Below are positions 47,394 through 56,671 of a stretch of DNA of 64,000 nucleotides, one piece after another. This DNA is from Armatimonadota bacterium. GTDB taxonomy: Bacteria > Armatimonadota > UBA5829 > DSUL01. The stretch lies in assembly GCA_025998755.1 (NCBI GenBank), contig AP024674.1, forward strand, positions 310,001 through 374,000, read 5' to 3'. The position numbers and the translations under genes are program-made. A model generated the notes under the pieces. The model was not told the DNA's origin. It did no database searches and was given only the letters and a program-made list of their open reading frames with translations. Each line of letters begins with the position of its first letter. Position 1 is the stretch's first letter.

Positions 47394-48281
47394 ATGGAAT
47401 ATCCTCTGCCCGATCCGTCAGATATCTGTTCCCCTGCGCTGGTGCGTATGTATTCCGAAATGCGCCGGCGCACGCTGGTGATGGGCATTCTGAACGTCAC
47501 ACCGGATTCGTTCTCGGACGGCGGACGCTTCCGATCTGTTGAGGACGCCGTGGCGTGGGGCGTCAGAATGGCGGCTGAGGGGGCGGATATCATTGACGTG
47601 GGCGGCGAGAGTACGCGACCGGGCGCGGAGCCGGTCTCGGCATCGGAAGAGATCGAACGAATTCTGCCTGTCATCCACGGCCTGGCCGACAGGGTGGAGG
47701 TGCCCATCTCGGTGGACACGTCAAAGGCGGAGGTCGCCGAGTGTGCCCTGATGGCCGGGGCGCATATGGTGAACGACGTTACCGGCTTGCAGGCGGAGCC
47801 AGAGCTCGCCTCTGTGGCGGCCCGCTACCAGGCGCCTCTGGTCATCATGCACATGAAGGGCACCCCGGCCGATATGCAGCAATCTCCCCACTACGACGAT
47901 CTCATCGGCGAGATCAGTGCCTTTTTGCGCGCACAGGTGGATCTTGCTGTCTCGCGTGGCCTGCCGAAGGAATGGACCATCGTGGACCCCGGGTTCGGCT
48001 TCGGCAAGACGCCTGAGCACAATCTGGAACTGCTGCGTCGGTTGCGTGAGTTCACCGCACTGGGCCGCCCAGTGATGATTGGCACCTCCCGCAAGTCCAC
48101 GCTGGGTATGTTGCTCGGGGGTGCGCCTCCGCTGGAGCGCCTGGAGGCGACCGCCGCATCCGTCGCCATCTCCATTGCCAACGGCGCCAGCATCGTCCGC
48201 GTGCATGACGTGCGCCAGATGGTCCGCGTGGCACGGGTGACGGATGCAGTGGTGCGCGGCGTCATGCCTTTTTCTGATTGA
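47394..48281 (+). CDS. folP: Dihydropteroate synthase
   Basis: A 295-residue FolP that joins p-aminobenzoate with dihydropterin pyrophosphate in folate synthesis. Motifs: GILNVTPDSFSDGG (31-44), VGGESTRPGAE, SVDTSKAE, MHMKGTPADMQ, DPGFGFGK, GTSRKSTLG. AAGGAAGG precedes the ATG. No other folate gene is near. Confidence 0.95.
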   Translation: MEYPLPDPSDICSPALVRMYSEMRRRTLVMGILNVTPDSFSDGGRFRSVEDAVAWGVRMAAEGADIIDVGGESTRPGAEPVSASEEIERILPVIHGLADRVEVPISVDTSKAEVAECALMAGAHMVNDVTGLQAEPELASVAARYQAPLVIMHMKGTPADMQQSPHYDDLIGEISAFLRAQVDLAVSRGLPKEWTIVDPGFGFGKTPEHNLELLRRLREFTALGRPVMIGTSRKSTLGMLLGGAPPLERLEATAASVAISIANGASIVRVHDVRQMVRVARVTDAVVRGVMPFSD

Positions 48282-48306
48282 CAGGGCAGCTCCGCAGTAG
48301 TATCGT
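48278..48306 (+). promoter_or_regulatory. Promoter of the large secreted FnIII protein
   Basis: TTGACA (48278-48283), 17 bases, TATCGT (48301-48306); the start of transcription would be near 48312. It overlaps the folP stop codon. This supports the ATG at 48375 rather than the earlier ATG at 48312. Confidence 0.6.
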
Positions 48307-48374
48307 GGATAATGAGACGCCGCGCTCCCGGACCAACGGCCAGAATGCAAGCGGTGTCGCGAAAGGAGGTCAAT

Positions 48375-51215
48375 ATGATATTAAGGCGCGTGTTCTTGCT
48401 CACGATGCTCGCCTGTCTGGTCACCGTGGCAGCGGCATCGGGCAGCCGGGCCGGCTCCTATCTGGGAGTAACCGGTATCCCGTTCGCCGGGGCGCAAAGC
48501 GACCGAGGCATTGCGGTTAACAAGAACCCCGGCAGTCCGTATTACGGATACTTCTACGGGGTGGATAGCGGCGGCACCTACGACGCCGGCGTTATCCCCG
48601 GCACAGGAGAGCAGGCCGTCCGCATCATCGCTCCGAACCCACCCACCGCCGGGACTTCCGCCACGTCCTACACAGATACTGGGGCGTCGCTCCGCTATGC
48701 GTCCAATCCTCCGGGCGCGACTCTGATGAACGTGTTCGTGGGTGAGGATGACACGGTCTGGGTGGCGGATTTCGGAACCCGCAACATCCTGACCGGCCCT
48801 CCTGGTGGAGGCCAGTTCACCATTCAGTTTCAGTCCACCCAGCCCCCGCGCGGCCTGGCCGTCCAGGGAAAGCTGGGAGAGGCAGGCACACGGGTCTTTG
48901 TGGCATGTTACGGCACCAGCGCGGCGCAGGCCAGCTGCGAGGTGTGGGAGTATACCGGCTCGTCGTGGGAGTTGGCGGCAAGCCTGGGATCACTCGGACT
49001 GGTCCGGCCGTTCGGGGTGACTGTGGACGATGAGGGCAACAGCTACTGGCTCTCAAGCAGCAGCTCGCCGCCCTACGTCAAGAAGGTTACGAGCTTCCTG
49101 TTTGAGGATCCCTCCTGGACCTTTACCAAGCCCGCATTTATGGGAACCAGCTGGACTCCCGGCGGCATCGCCTACGTTAAGGATCCCCAGGACCCGCAGA
49201 ACCCCGAATACCTTTACGTCTCGGCATTTTTCACCACGTCCGTCATGCGCTTCACCATGGACGGACAATACATTGATGGCTACGGCAATACCAACGGATA
49301 TGCTGCTGGGCAGCAGCCTCCAGCCGGAACGTGGACAGTGCTCCCATTCTCCGGACCTGGGGGCAACAATACCGTATGGATGACCGCTGATGACGACCGC
49401 AACACTTATGTGCTGGTGCGCTACCCGGGCGTTCTGCCGCAGGCCTACAAAGTGCATCTGCAGGGCGTTCCGGCGGCTCCGTCCGACCTTGAGGTGTCCA
49501 ACGACGTATATGGGCAGATACGCCTGAAATGGACGCCACCGGCGCCATCCACGGATAGTCCAACCGGTTACAACATCTATCGCGGCACGTCGCCGGGGTC
49601 GTTGGCACTTTATGCCACCACGGATGATTATCCACGCTGGAAGGATGCAGCGCAGGGGACCACTCCCGGAGGCCCGTTCTACTACGCCGTCAAGAGCTTC
49701 AACGGGGCGGGCGAGAGCGTGGCTTCACCGGTGGCCGGTCCAATCTCTGTGGCTTCGTCCACGGCTCCCGCTCCTGGCAGCAAGGGTGTGGCGTTGTCCT
49801 ACAGCGAGGTCAATGCCGCTGATACCACCAACAACCCGGGTTATGCCGGCTCCTGGGCGGCGGCCCGCCGCTTCCTGGAGGATCGAGGGGTGGCCTTCGA
49901 CGTGGTGTATGATGCCGAGGCAGCAGAAGGCGGCCCTACCATCGAAAATGACGATATCGCGGGATACAAGCTGCTGATCCTGGCCGTAAACCGGAACATG
50001 TCCAGCTACACCGCCCAGTGTATCCAGGACTATGTGAAGTACAGCCAGGGGAAAGTCCTTTCCAGTTACTACAACTCTATCGCCAATCACAAGGGCCAGC
50101 GCGGATCCAACTACCGCCTGGCGGATGTCTACCGGGTGAATGCCCTCAATGTGGGGCAGGGCGGATCGCCTTTTGATTCCAGCACCGATAAGTATCGCTA
50201 TCTGCGGAAAATCGCGGGTGCTCCTGAAGGCTCCGCGCTGTTCGCAGGGTTGAGCGGCGGTCCGGGCGAGTTCAACGGCGCTCGCCAGGTGGGTCAGATC
50301 TGCTATCTCGTCGCCCCCTTTGCAGACGGCACAGCGTCAGCTGTCGGCGAGTGGTTCAACGCGGACGGGTTCAACCCGTCCCGGCCGGCGGATGAGAACG
50401 CATCGCTCATCGTGGGCTACCGGTCCAGTGCCCGGACAGCGGTGCAGTCGGTAATGCTGGGCTCCTACTGGTTCGCCCAGAGCACCGCCAACATCGCGGA
50501 GAATGGTGGGCCGGGCACGCTTTCGGCCGACCGGTTGCTGGAGAACATACTCGGGTTCCTGGGTGTTACGCTCCAGCCTGCTCCGGCGCTGTCGGAGACT
50601 CTCGGTGAGGTGAAGTCGAAGCCGAACCTGTCCGGGGCTCTGGTCCGCGGGGTCGTGGTCAGCCGCACGCTAACTCCCGGCGCTCCGGGCGTCATCTACG
50701 TGCAGCAGCAGGATCGCTCAAGCGGCATTAAGGTGCTGGATGCGCCGCTAGTGGATGAAGGCGATATCCTCACCATCGCGGGCCGCGTCAGCACGGTTGC
50801 CGGGGAGCGACAGTTGACCGCCCTCGAGGTGGTGAAGACTGGTGCGCAGGAGGTGCCGCGTCCGGTGTATGTGCGCGGAACGGCCATCGGTGGCGGCGAT
50901 CAGGGCGAGCAGCCCGGAATCACCGGTGGCAGCGGGCTGAACAATGTGGGGTTGCTGGTCCGTACGGCAGGAAAGCTGACAGAGATCGGCTCCGACATTT
51001 TCGGAACGCTCTACTTCCGTATTGACGACGGGTCTGGCATCCGCTACGGCTCTTCCACAGTGCCAGGCGTGAAGGTCATCGGTTTTTCGCCAACAGCGAA
51101 CCTGGGCGATATGGTGGCCGCCACCGGAGCGCTGGGAGCGGAGCTGGACGGCCAGGCTGTTGTGCCCGTCATCCGGCTGAGGGAGAGCGAGTTCGGAGAG
51201 CTTCTCGCTCCCTGA
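48375..51215 (+). CDS. Large secreted multidomain protein: propeller, FnIII, amidotransferase-like, OB-fold module
   Basis: A 946-residue exported protein. Signal peptide MILRRVFLLTMLACLVTVA; N-terminal propeller-like region (DDTVWVADFGTRNIL, GVTVDDEGNSYWLS, about 35-360); an FnIII domain (APSDLEVSNDVYGQIRLKW, about 375-470); a ThuA/GATase-like region (GYKLLILAVNRNM, about 475-735); then two OB-like segments (VYVQQQDRSSGIKV-type patterns, about 755-946). The ATG at 48375 has AAAGGAGGT five bases upstream. The C-terminal module resembles that of the subtilase at 8083-12531. Function: probably surface-attached glycan or polymer handling; not proved. Confidence 0.75.
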   Translation: MILRRVFLLTMLACLVTVAAASGSRAGSYLGVTGIPFAGAQSDRGIAVNKNPGSPYYGYFYGVDSGGTYDAGVIPGTGEQAVRIIAPNPPTAGTSATSYTDTGASLRYASNPPGATLMNVFVGEDDTVWVADFGTRNILTGPPGGGQFTIQFQSTQPPRGLAVQGKLGEAGTRVFVACYGTSAAQASCEVWEYTGSSWELAASLGSLGLVRPFGVTVDDEGNSYWLSSSSSPPYVKKVTSFLFEDPSWTFTKPAFMGTSWTPGGIAYVKDPQDPQNPEYLYVSAFFTTSVMRFTMDGQYIDGYGNTNGYAAGQQPPAGTWTVLPFSGPGGNNTVWMTADDDRNTYVLVRYPGVLPQAYKVHLQGVPAAPSDLEVSNDVYGQIRLKWTPPAPSTDSPTGYNIYRGTSPGSLALYATTDDYPRWKDAAQGTTPGGPFYYAVKSFNGAGESVASPVAGPISVASSTAPAPGSKGVALSYSEVNAADTTNNPGYAGSWAAARRFLEDRGVAFDVVYDAEAAEGGPTIENDDIAGYKLLILAVNRNMSSYTAQCIQDYVKYSQGKVLSSYYNSIANHKGQRGSNYRLADVYRVNALNVGQGGSPFDSSTDKYRYLRKIAGAPEGSALFAGLSGGPGEFNGARQVGQICYLVAPFADGTASAVGEWFNADGFNPSRPADENASLIVGYRSSARTAVQSVMLGSYWFAQSTANIAENGGPGTLSADRLLENILGFLGVTLQPAPALSETLGEVKSKPNLSGALVRGVVVSRTLTPGAPGVIYVQQQDRSSGIKVLDAPLVDEGDILTIAGRVSTVAGERQLTALEVVKTGAQEVPRPVYVRGTAIGGGDQGEQPGITGGSGLNNVGLLVRTAGKLTEIGSDIFGTLYFRIDDGSGIRYGSSTVPGVKVIGFSPTANLGDMVAATGALGAELDGQAVVPVIRLRESEFGELLAP

Positions 51216-51229
51216 GTCTTGACGTTGAC

Positions 51230-51247
51230 TGCCCGCTCGGGCGGGCA
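51230..51247. other. Short hairpin after the secreted protein gene
   Basis: TGCCCGC-TCGG-GCGGGCA, seven base pairs, no T-run. Stands between the stop codon and the stronger terminator 51263-51290. Confidence 0.5.
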
Positions 51248-51262
51248 CTGTGAAGTCAGTGG

Positions 51263-51290
51263 AGGGGCGGCATCGCGCCGCCCCTTCTTG
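51263..51290 (+). terminator. Intrinsic terminator of the secreted protein gene
   Basis: AGGGGCGGC-ATCGC-GCCGCCCCT, nine base pairs, followed by TCTTGTCT. Confidence 0.75.
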
Positions 51291-51385
51291 TCTGTCATGG
51301 CGCTCCCCGATTGACGCGCTATCGGCGGCATGGTAGCCTGCAGATGACGGAAGGCAGGAAGGACAACGCGTCCCGGGAGGGCCAG

Positions 51386-52153
51386 ATGACCGAGGCAAGA
51401 CAGCAAACCCGGCGGGAAAGCTCCGGCTCGCGATCTCCGTGGCCGAGGCGCCTGATTGTGGCTGCGGTTGTCATTGCGGTTTTGGGCGTTGCAGCTTGGC
51501 TTTTTGCCCTGAAGACCGGCCAGCCGCTCACCGAGGCTCCTCCTCCGCCGGACATTTCGGGCCCGTCGGTGGTGGAGACGCCCACCCCTGCCTTTCCGGC
51601 AGGGCCTCCTGTGACACAAGCTCCCGCCGTCGAACGTCAACCGTCGCCGGGCAAGCCCGAGGCTCCCCCAGAGGTGGTGGAGTATATTCACTGGGTGAAG
51701 TATGTCAACGATTACCGCTACGGCGTCCAGGAGGCCCAGGAGGGTCAGGTGGTGGGTGCCGCGGTGGATGCCCTTTTCCGGCAATTCGGTCTGGACGCAT
51801 CGAACGCGGACCGGGAGATTGTTCAGGTGTGGGCTAAGTTGACCCTCTGGTTCGACCAGAAAGAGCCGCCGGCGGAGTGTGTGCGGCTACGAGACGCATT
51901 CCGGCTGGCACTGCTTTCCTCTGCGGTGGCGCTGGACGCCAGCTTTCGGGCCATCAGCGGTGAGGGCGTGCGGGTAGACGCACGCCTGCAGCAGCGCTTG
52001 AGAGCCACTTCTCGCGATGTGGACGAGCAATACCGGCAGGCGAACGCCGAGCTGCAGACCATCCTGCAGAAGTATTCCAACCTCCCGCAGTTCACCATCG
52101 AGCCGGACCCGCCGGCAGGATCACTGCTCAGTCTGCCGCGGCCCGCGCGCTGA
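51386..52153 (+). CDS. Hypothetical single-pass membrane protein
   Basis: A 255-residue protein with one membrane helix (LIVAAVVIAVLGVAAWLFAL, about 23-42), a Pro-rich linker (APPPPDISGPSVVETPTPAF), and a soluble alpha-helical domain (about 98-255) with regularly spaced acidic and hydrophobic residues, ending in NLPQFTIEPDPPAG. No known domain is recognised. Start ATG at 51386 is supported by GGGAGG five bases upstream; an ATG at 51344 is in frame. The helical part would face the periplasm. Confidence 0.7.
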   Translation: MTEARQQTRRESSGSRSPWPRRLIVAAVVIAVLGVAAWLFALKTGQPLTEAPPPPDISGPSVVETPTPAFPAGPPVTQAPAVERQPSPGKPEAPPEVVEYIHWVKYVNDYRYGVQEAQEGQVVGAAVDALFRQFGLDASNADREIVQVWAKLTLWFDQKEPPAECVRLRDAFRLALLSSAVALDASFRAISGEGVRVDARLQQRLRATSRDVDEQYRQANAELQTILQKYSNLPQFTIEPDPPAGSLLSLPRPAR

Positions 52154-52165
52154 GCCGCCTGCGGT

Positions 52166-53275
52166 CTACTTGCCGCTGACCATCTGCCGGAACAGCGTCT
52201 CGTATCGGTCGGTGATGACGTCCCAGGAATACTCGGTGCGTACGCGCTCGCGCGCCTTGTGCCGGAGTTTCTCCACCTCTTCTGGGTGCTCCAGTGTCCA
52301 GCGCAGTTTCTCCCGCAGCGAGTCCGCCCCGATGCTCCCGTCGTAGGAAAGCCCCGCGTCCCCTATGGTCTCCAGGTTGGTGGGGATATCATTGACGATC
52401 ACGCAGTTCCCGAACGCCATCGCCTCCAGCAAAGCCGGATGTGTCCCGCCCACCTCGCTCGTCAGACAGTGTGCGTACGCGTGACTGCCCAGTTCGCGGT
52501 ATCCCTCGCCGAAGACGTATCCTGTGAAGATGATCCTGGGATTGTCCACGGCCTTCAGGGACGCAATATAGTCCTCGGCATAGGGCGCGTCTCCGACAAT
52601 CACGCACTTCAGCTCCGTGTCCAGTCCCTGATAGGCGTCCACCAGGTGGTGCGCGCAGTTCTCCGGCACCAGCCGGCCAACAAAGAGGAAATACCCTCTG
52701 TCTTCTAGTCCGAATCGTTTCAGCGTGCCGTCGCCTGGTTGTTCCTCGGGGATGTGCGCTCCGTAGGCGATGTAGGTGGTCTCGGCTCCGTAGTTCTTGC
52801 GATAGTAATCCTGCACGGCGCGGGAGTCCGCGATGACCACGTTGCCGAGTTGCACGGCCACCTGTTCCGAAACTCGCAGAAACCAGCTCGCGAAGCGGTT
52901 CCACTTCTTCCGCTGCCAGTCCGGACCGTCCACATTGATGACCACCGGGATGCCGTAGATGCGGGGAATCAGCAGGGTTGCGGCGTTCCCCTGACCGCAG
53001 ACATAGATCAGATCTGGAACCTCTCTGACTACGGCGTGGTACAGCGAAAGGATCGTATGGACAATCGTGTCCAGGTACTTATTGGCGATGGTGGGGAGTT
53101 TGACCAGGCGCATCCCGCGGTAGTGGGTGCCCTCGTACTTGATGTGGTGCTTGCGGCAGTACACCACCACCTCATGGCCGCGCTCCACCAGACGCGCGCC
53201 CAGCTCCTCTACGAACGTCTCAAACCCGCTGTAGGAGGCCGGAATCCCGCGGGTGCCGGCAAATGCGATCTTCAA
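52166..53275 (-). CDS. Glycosyltransferase family 4 with DUF1972-like N-terminus
   Basis: A 369-residue GT-B glycosyltransferase: N-terminal FAGTRGIPASYSGFETFVEE is typical of DUF1972/rhamnosyltransferase-like GT4 enzymes, and the C-half has FLFVGRLVPENCAHHL and SEVGGTHPALLEAMAFG, the nucleotide-sugar-binding EX7E-type region. It probably transfers a sugar to a cell-surface polysaccharide or lipid-linked precursor. TTG start at 53275; the UbiA-like gene ends four bases upstream, so they form one unit. Acceptor unknown. Confidence 0.9.
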   Translation of the reverse strand: MKIAFAGTRGIPASYSGFETFVEELGARLVERGHEVVVYCRKHHIKYEGTHYRGMRLVKLPTIANKYLDTIVHTILSLYHAVVREVPDLIYVCGQGNAATLLIPRIYGIPVVINVDGPDWQRKKWNRFASWFLRVSEQVAVQLGNVVIADSRAVQDYYRKNYGAETTYIAYGAHIPEEQPGDGTLKRFGLEDRGYFLFVGRLVPENCAHHLVDAYQGLDTELKCVIVGDAPYAEDYIASLKAVDNPRIIFTGYVFGEGYRELGSHAYAHCLTSEVGGTHPALLEAMAFGNCVIVNDIPTNLETIGDAGLSYDGSIGADSLREKLRWTLEHPEEVEKLRHKARERVRTEYSWDVITDRYETLFRQMVSGK

Positions 53276-53279
53276 TGCT

Positions 53280-54149
53280 TCAGTTTCCCCAGAGCAGGAA
53301 TACGGACAATCCTCCCCACAGCAGCAGCGAACCCAGCAGGTGCGGATCCCTCACGATGAGTGACTCCGGGTTTTCGCCCTGACCGCGGACGTATACCAGG
53401 AACAAGTATCGGAACATACCGTAGATGACAAAAGGCACCGTCCAGAAGAGGCCGGCATGGCTGCGCGCCGTCTCGGACTGGAAGGCATACAGCATATACG
53501 TCACCACAGTGGCCGACGTCGCGACGGCGATCATCTGGTCCAGCAACTGCGGGCTGTAGCCTGCGTGGCTCTCACGATGGTGCTCCGGCGCCACTGCGCC
53601 GAACACCTCCGCGCGTCTCTTGCAAAGCACCAGAAAGAGCGCCATCAGGGTGGCGCAGCTCAGCATCCAGGGAGAGATGTGCACCGCAATGGCCGCCGCC
53701 CCTCCAGCCGCACGCAGCACATATCCTGAAGCAATGACGAACAGCTCCAGCACGGCCTCCCTCTTCAGCAGCGTGCTGTAGGCTGCCATCAGCAGGCAAT
53801 AGGCAAAGGTCATCCAGGCAAAGTGCGGCCGTATCAGGAACGCTCCGGCCAGCCCTGCAACAGCCAGGGCGCTTCCCGCTCCGGCGGCTGCGGTGCGGCT
53901 CAGCCTCCCGCTTGCCAGAGGGCGCAGCTTTTTGCGGGGGTGCAGCCGGTCGCGTTCAACGTCAACGATGTCGTTCAACAGATAGGCCGCTGATGACACC
54001 GCGCAGAAGCACGCGAACGCCGCCAGGGTGGTGAGGAACATCTGCGGTTCGGCCAGCTTGCCGGCGAAGACCAGACCGGTGAAGACGAAGAGGTTCTTAG
54101 ACCACTGGAGGGGACGCATTGCCTCCAGCAGAGCCAGAAGGCTGCTCAA
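53280..54149 (-). CDS. UbiA-family polyprenyl-phosphate phosphoribosyltransferase-like (DPPR synthase-like)
   Basis: A 289-residue UbiA-type membrane enzyme of about nine helices. First Asp motif NDIVDVERD and the early block RPLQWSKNLFVFTGLVFAG match the subfamily of mycobacterial Rv3806c, decaprenylphosphoryl-5-phosphoribose synthase, which donates arabinose to cell-wall polymers. The start is TTG at 54149 with GGAGG eight bases upstream. The downstream glycosyltransferase gene fits a lipid-linked sugar pathway. Use of PRPP is inferred from the subfamily. Confidence 0.85.
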   Translation of the reverse strand: MSSLLALLEAMRPLQWSKNLFVFTGLVFAGKLAEPQMFLTTLAAFACFCAVSSAAYLLNDIVDVERDRLHPRKKLRPLASGRLSRTAAAGAGSALAVAGLAGAFLIRPHFAWMTFAYCLLMAAYSTLLKREAVLELFVIASGYVLRAAGGAAAIAVHISPWMLSCATLMALFLVLCKRRAEVFGAVAPEHHRESHAGYSPQLLDQMIAVATSATVVTYMLYAFQSETARSHAGLFWTVPFVIYGMFRYLFLVYVRGQGENPESLIVRDPHLLGSLLLWGGLSVFLLWGN

Positions 54150-54266
54150 GGGTATGCCTCCGCCGCGATCCGTGGGACGTGATTGCCGGATGCCATTTCA
54201 GCGCAATGGTAACCGTCCGGCGGCCCACCCGGCAACCTTGCGCACCCCCTCCGGATGTTGACGGGT

Positions 54267-55271
54267 TCAGGAAGAAAGTCTGCCCGCCTCCGAAAGCTGC
54301 TTCACCACTGCCCGCTGCAGCTCCGGATCCGGTTCGCTGAATTGCAAGGCCACCTGGAAGGCTTGCGTTGCATCCTGTGTGCCCAGAGTCTCGCAGCGCA
54401 GCACACGGCCATCACGCTGGAACTGATCGAATGCCAACAGCCGGCCGGCCAGGACCTGGCCTTCCGTACCCGGTTCCATGGCGCCTTCTGTCAGTAGGCA
54501 CACCCCTCCGGCTCCGATATTGCGGATTTCAGCCTGGATGCGTCTTCCTTCGGCTATGAGCGTGGCAGGCGCAGCTATCTCCAACCGCGGGCAGCGCCGG
54601 CGCTGCACACGGTGGATGACCGGAGGAATGGTTACCGACGCGCGACCGTTTTCTCCTTCGGGATTCAGCGTACCGCTGAAGCGGTAGAGAGCCCCGCCGG
54701 TGGCGACGGAGACCTTCACGGCTGTCCCGGGTCCGGGTATCGGCGAGTCTTCTGGCAGGGCGAGATACAGCAGGCTGCCAGAGCGGGCAATAACGTTGGC
54801 ACTCAGGCGAGGACTGCCGTCTTCGGGTTCGACCTCGGCTTTCTGATGCGGTTGAAAGATTCCGGAGGGCTCCAGTGCCTCGGACTCTTCGGAAACAGTC
54901 CGCCCTCCTGCGGAAGCTGTCTGGACCAAATCCACCAGCCGGTCCAGATCAAAGGGTTTGCTGACGAATGCGGCAACGCCCTGATCCTGTGCACGGGTGA
55001 GGGCGTCGGAGCTCTCGCACGCGGTCATCACGATGACGGGCAGGTCGGAGTCAATCTTGCGGATGCGCTCCAGAGCTTCCAGCCCGCCCAGCTTCGGCAG
55101 GATCAGATCCAGCAGCACCAGATCGAACCGGCGCTCACGAACCTTCTCCACAGCCTGCAGTCCATCGTGGACCGTCATCACCTCATAGCCGCTCCGGGAC
55201 AGTTTGGCGTCCAGGATGCGGCAAAGGTTTATCTCGTCATCAACGACCAGTATGTTGCCGCGTGAAAACAT
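54267..55271 (-). CDS. CheY-like receiver fused to a PilZ domain
   Basis: A 334-residue regulator: receiver domain with Asp11-Asp12, phosphoacceptor Asp55 (LLDLILP), Thr and Lys sites (VSKPFD), then a linker and a PilZ domain with RRRCPRLEIAAPATL and NIGAGGVCLL, the R-x3-R and D/N-x-S-x2-G motifs of c-di-GMP receptors (the second is IGAGG). It would couple phosphorylation to c-di-GMP binding, likely in motility or exopolysaccharide control. No kinase gene is adjacent. ATG 55271 is chosen as start of the receiver fold; no strong ribosome site was found. Confidence 0.85.
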   Translation of the reverse strand: MFSRGNILVVDDEINLCRILDAKLSRSGYEVMTVHDGLQAVEKVRERRFDLVLLDLILPKLGGLEALERIRKIDSDLPVIVMTACESSDALTRAQDQGVAAFVSKPFDLDRLVDLVQTASAGGRTVSEESEALEPSGIFQPHQKAEVEPEDGSPRLSANVIARSGSLLYLALPEDSPIPGPGTAVKVSVATGGALYRFSGTLNPEGENGRASVTIPPVIHRVQRRRCPRLEIAAPATLIAEGRRIQAEIRNIGAGGVCLLTEGAMEPGTEGQVLAGRLLAFDQFQRDGRVLRCETLGTQDATQAFQVALQFSEPDPELQRAVVKQLSEAGRLSS

Positions 55272-55534
55272 CAGAACTATGCTGCCAGCACCTCGCCCCG
55301 TGCCGCCAGCTTCCGTCGCCGGGCAGGCGCACTCTCGCCCGCTCGGATGGGAATGGCGGTGACGGGCACGCGCAAAATCCGCTTCCCTTGTGTTGTCGTC
55401 TCCGTCACTTCGAAGCTTGCAAGAACTGTGCCAAAGCTGGAAAGCGCCGGCCGGACTGGCAGGAGCGCCGTAGGTGGCCGGCGAAGCAACTGTTGGCTGT
55501 GTTCCAGCAATACATCTCACCAGGAGCGCGTTTC

Positions 55535-56593
55535 TTGGTCAACGTCCACAGATTTCCCGAAAATCCTCTCGTCACCCCTGGCGATGTTCCGCCCTCCCGG
55601 GAGGACTTCGAGGTCATCGGATCCTTCAACGCGGGAGTCATACGCTACGGTGACGAGATTCTCATGCTGATGCGCGTGGCGGAACGTCCGGTGTCAGGAG
55701 ATCCGGCTGTGGCGCTGGTTCCCGTTGTGGAATGTTCGAACGAAGGTGCCCGACTGCGCATCCGGGAGCTCCGCCGGGACGACCCATCACTTAACTTCAG
55801 CGACCCCCGGGTTATCGGTTCGCCGGAAGGGATGCTGCTGACCAGCATCTCTCACCTGCGTCTGGCACGCAGCACGGACGGCCGCCACTTCCGCGTTGAG
55901 GAGAAGCCCGCTCTGTTCCCGGACCTGCCCAGCGAGACCTACGGGATGGAAGACCCTCGCATCACGCGGATCGACGACACTTATTACATCGTTTATAAGG
56001 GTGTCTCCCCGAACGGCATCGTCCAGTCGCTGGCCACCACCCAGGACTTCCAGACCTACCACAAGGAAGGGATCATCTTCTGTCCGGAGAACATGGACGC
56101 CATGCTTTTCCCGGAGAAGGTGGGAGGGCGTTACGTTGCGCTCCACCGGCCTGTCGGGGCGATGCTGGGTGGTCCGATGATGTGGCTCGCCTACGGGGAA
56201 ACTCCTCTCTGCCTGGGCGACCATCGGTTCCTGCTGGGCCGGAGTGGCGGGGGATGGGACAGCGGACGAGTGGGAGGCGGGGCGGTTCCGTTCCTGACGG
56301 AGCGGGGCTGGTTGGAGATCTATCACGCCGCCACACCGGAGCACCACTATTGCCTGGGAGCGCTTCTGCTGGACCGCGACGAGCCGCATCGCATTCTCGC
56401 GAAGTCCCCGGAGCCCATCATGCGCCCCGAGGCGCCCTACGAAACGTCAGGATTCATGCCGAACGTGGTCTTCACGTGCGGGGCTCTGGTGGAGGGGGAT
56501 CAGGTCACCGTCTACTACGGCGCGGCCGACGAGGTGATGGCAGGAGCCACAATGAGTCTTTCGGAGATCCTGGACGCATTGGAGCCCATCTAG
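55535..56593 (+). CDS. GH130-family beta-mannoside phosphorylase-like enzyme
   Basis: A 352-residue five-bladed propeller of GH130, which phosphorolyses beta-1,4-mannosides to mannose 1-phosphate. N-terminal NPLVTPGDVPPS and the YGMEDPRITRIDD with the catalytic Asp are seen, together with SFNAGVIRYGDEILMLMRVA. TTG start at 55535 has AGGAG eight bases upstream. The earlier frame runs into the leader of the divergent regulator. Phosphate-binding residues cannot be confirmed by eye. The intergenic region 55272-55534 carries no other feature. Confidence 0.85.
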   Translation: MVNVHRFPENPLVTPGDVPPSREDFEVIGSFNAGVIRYGDEILMLMRVAERPVSGDPAVALVPVVECSNEGARLRIRELRRDDPSLNFSDPRVIGSPEGMLLTSISHLRLARSTDGRHFRVEEKPALFPDLPSETYGMEDPRITRIDDTYYIVYKGVSPNGIVQSLATTQDFQTYHKEGIIFCPENMDAMLFPEKVGGRYVALHRPVGAMLGGPMMWLAYGETPLCLGDHRFLLGRSGGGWDSGRVGGGAVPFLTERGWLEIYHAATPEHHYCLGALLLDRDEPHRILAKSPEPIMRPEAPYETSGFMPNVVFTCGALVEGDQVTVYYGAADEVMAGATMSLSEILDALEPI

Positions 56594-56671
56594 CGGAGAG
56601 AGTGGCGTCTTTGGGGTACAATCCCTTCCGGGCGTCCGGGACCGGACTCGCGCCGTAGGAGGACTGATCTG

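Noticed and set aside
46094-47719. Minus-strand frame of 541 codons across leuS, comEA and folP
   Set aside because: Antisense to three clear genes; no domain recognised.
55262-55534. Upstream extension of the GH130 reading frame
   Set aside because: Family length and the TTG with AGGAG at 55535 fit better; the extension has no protein-like pattern.
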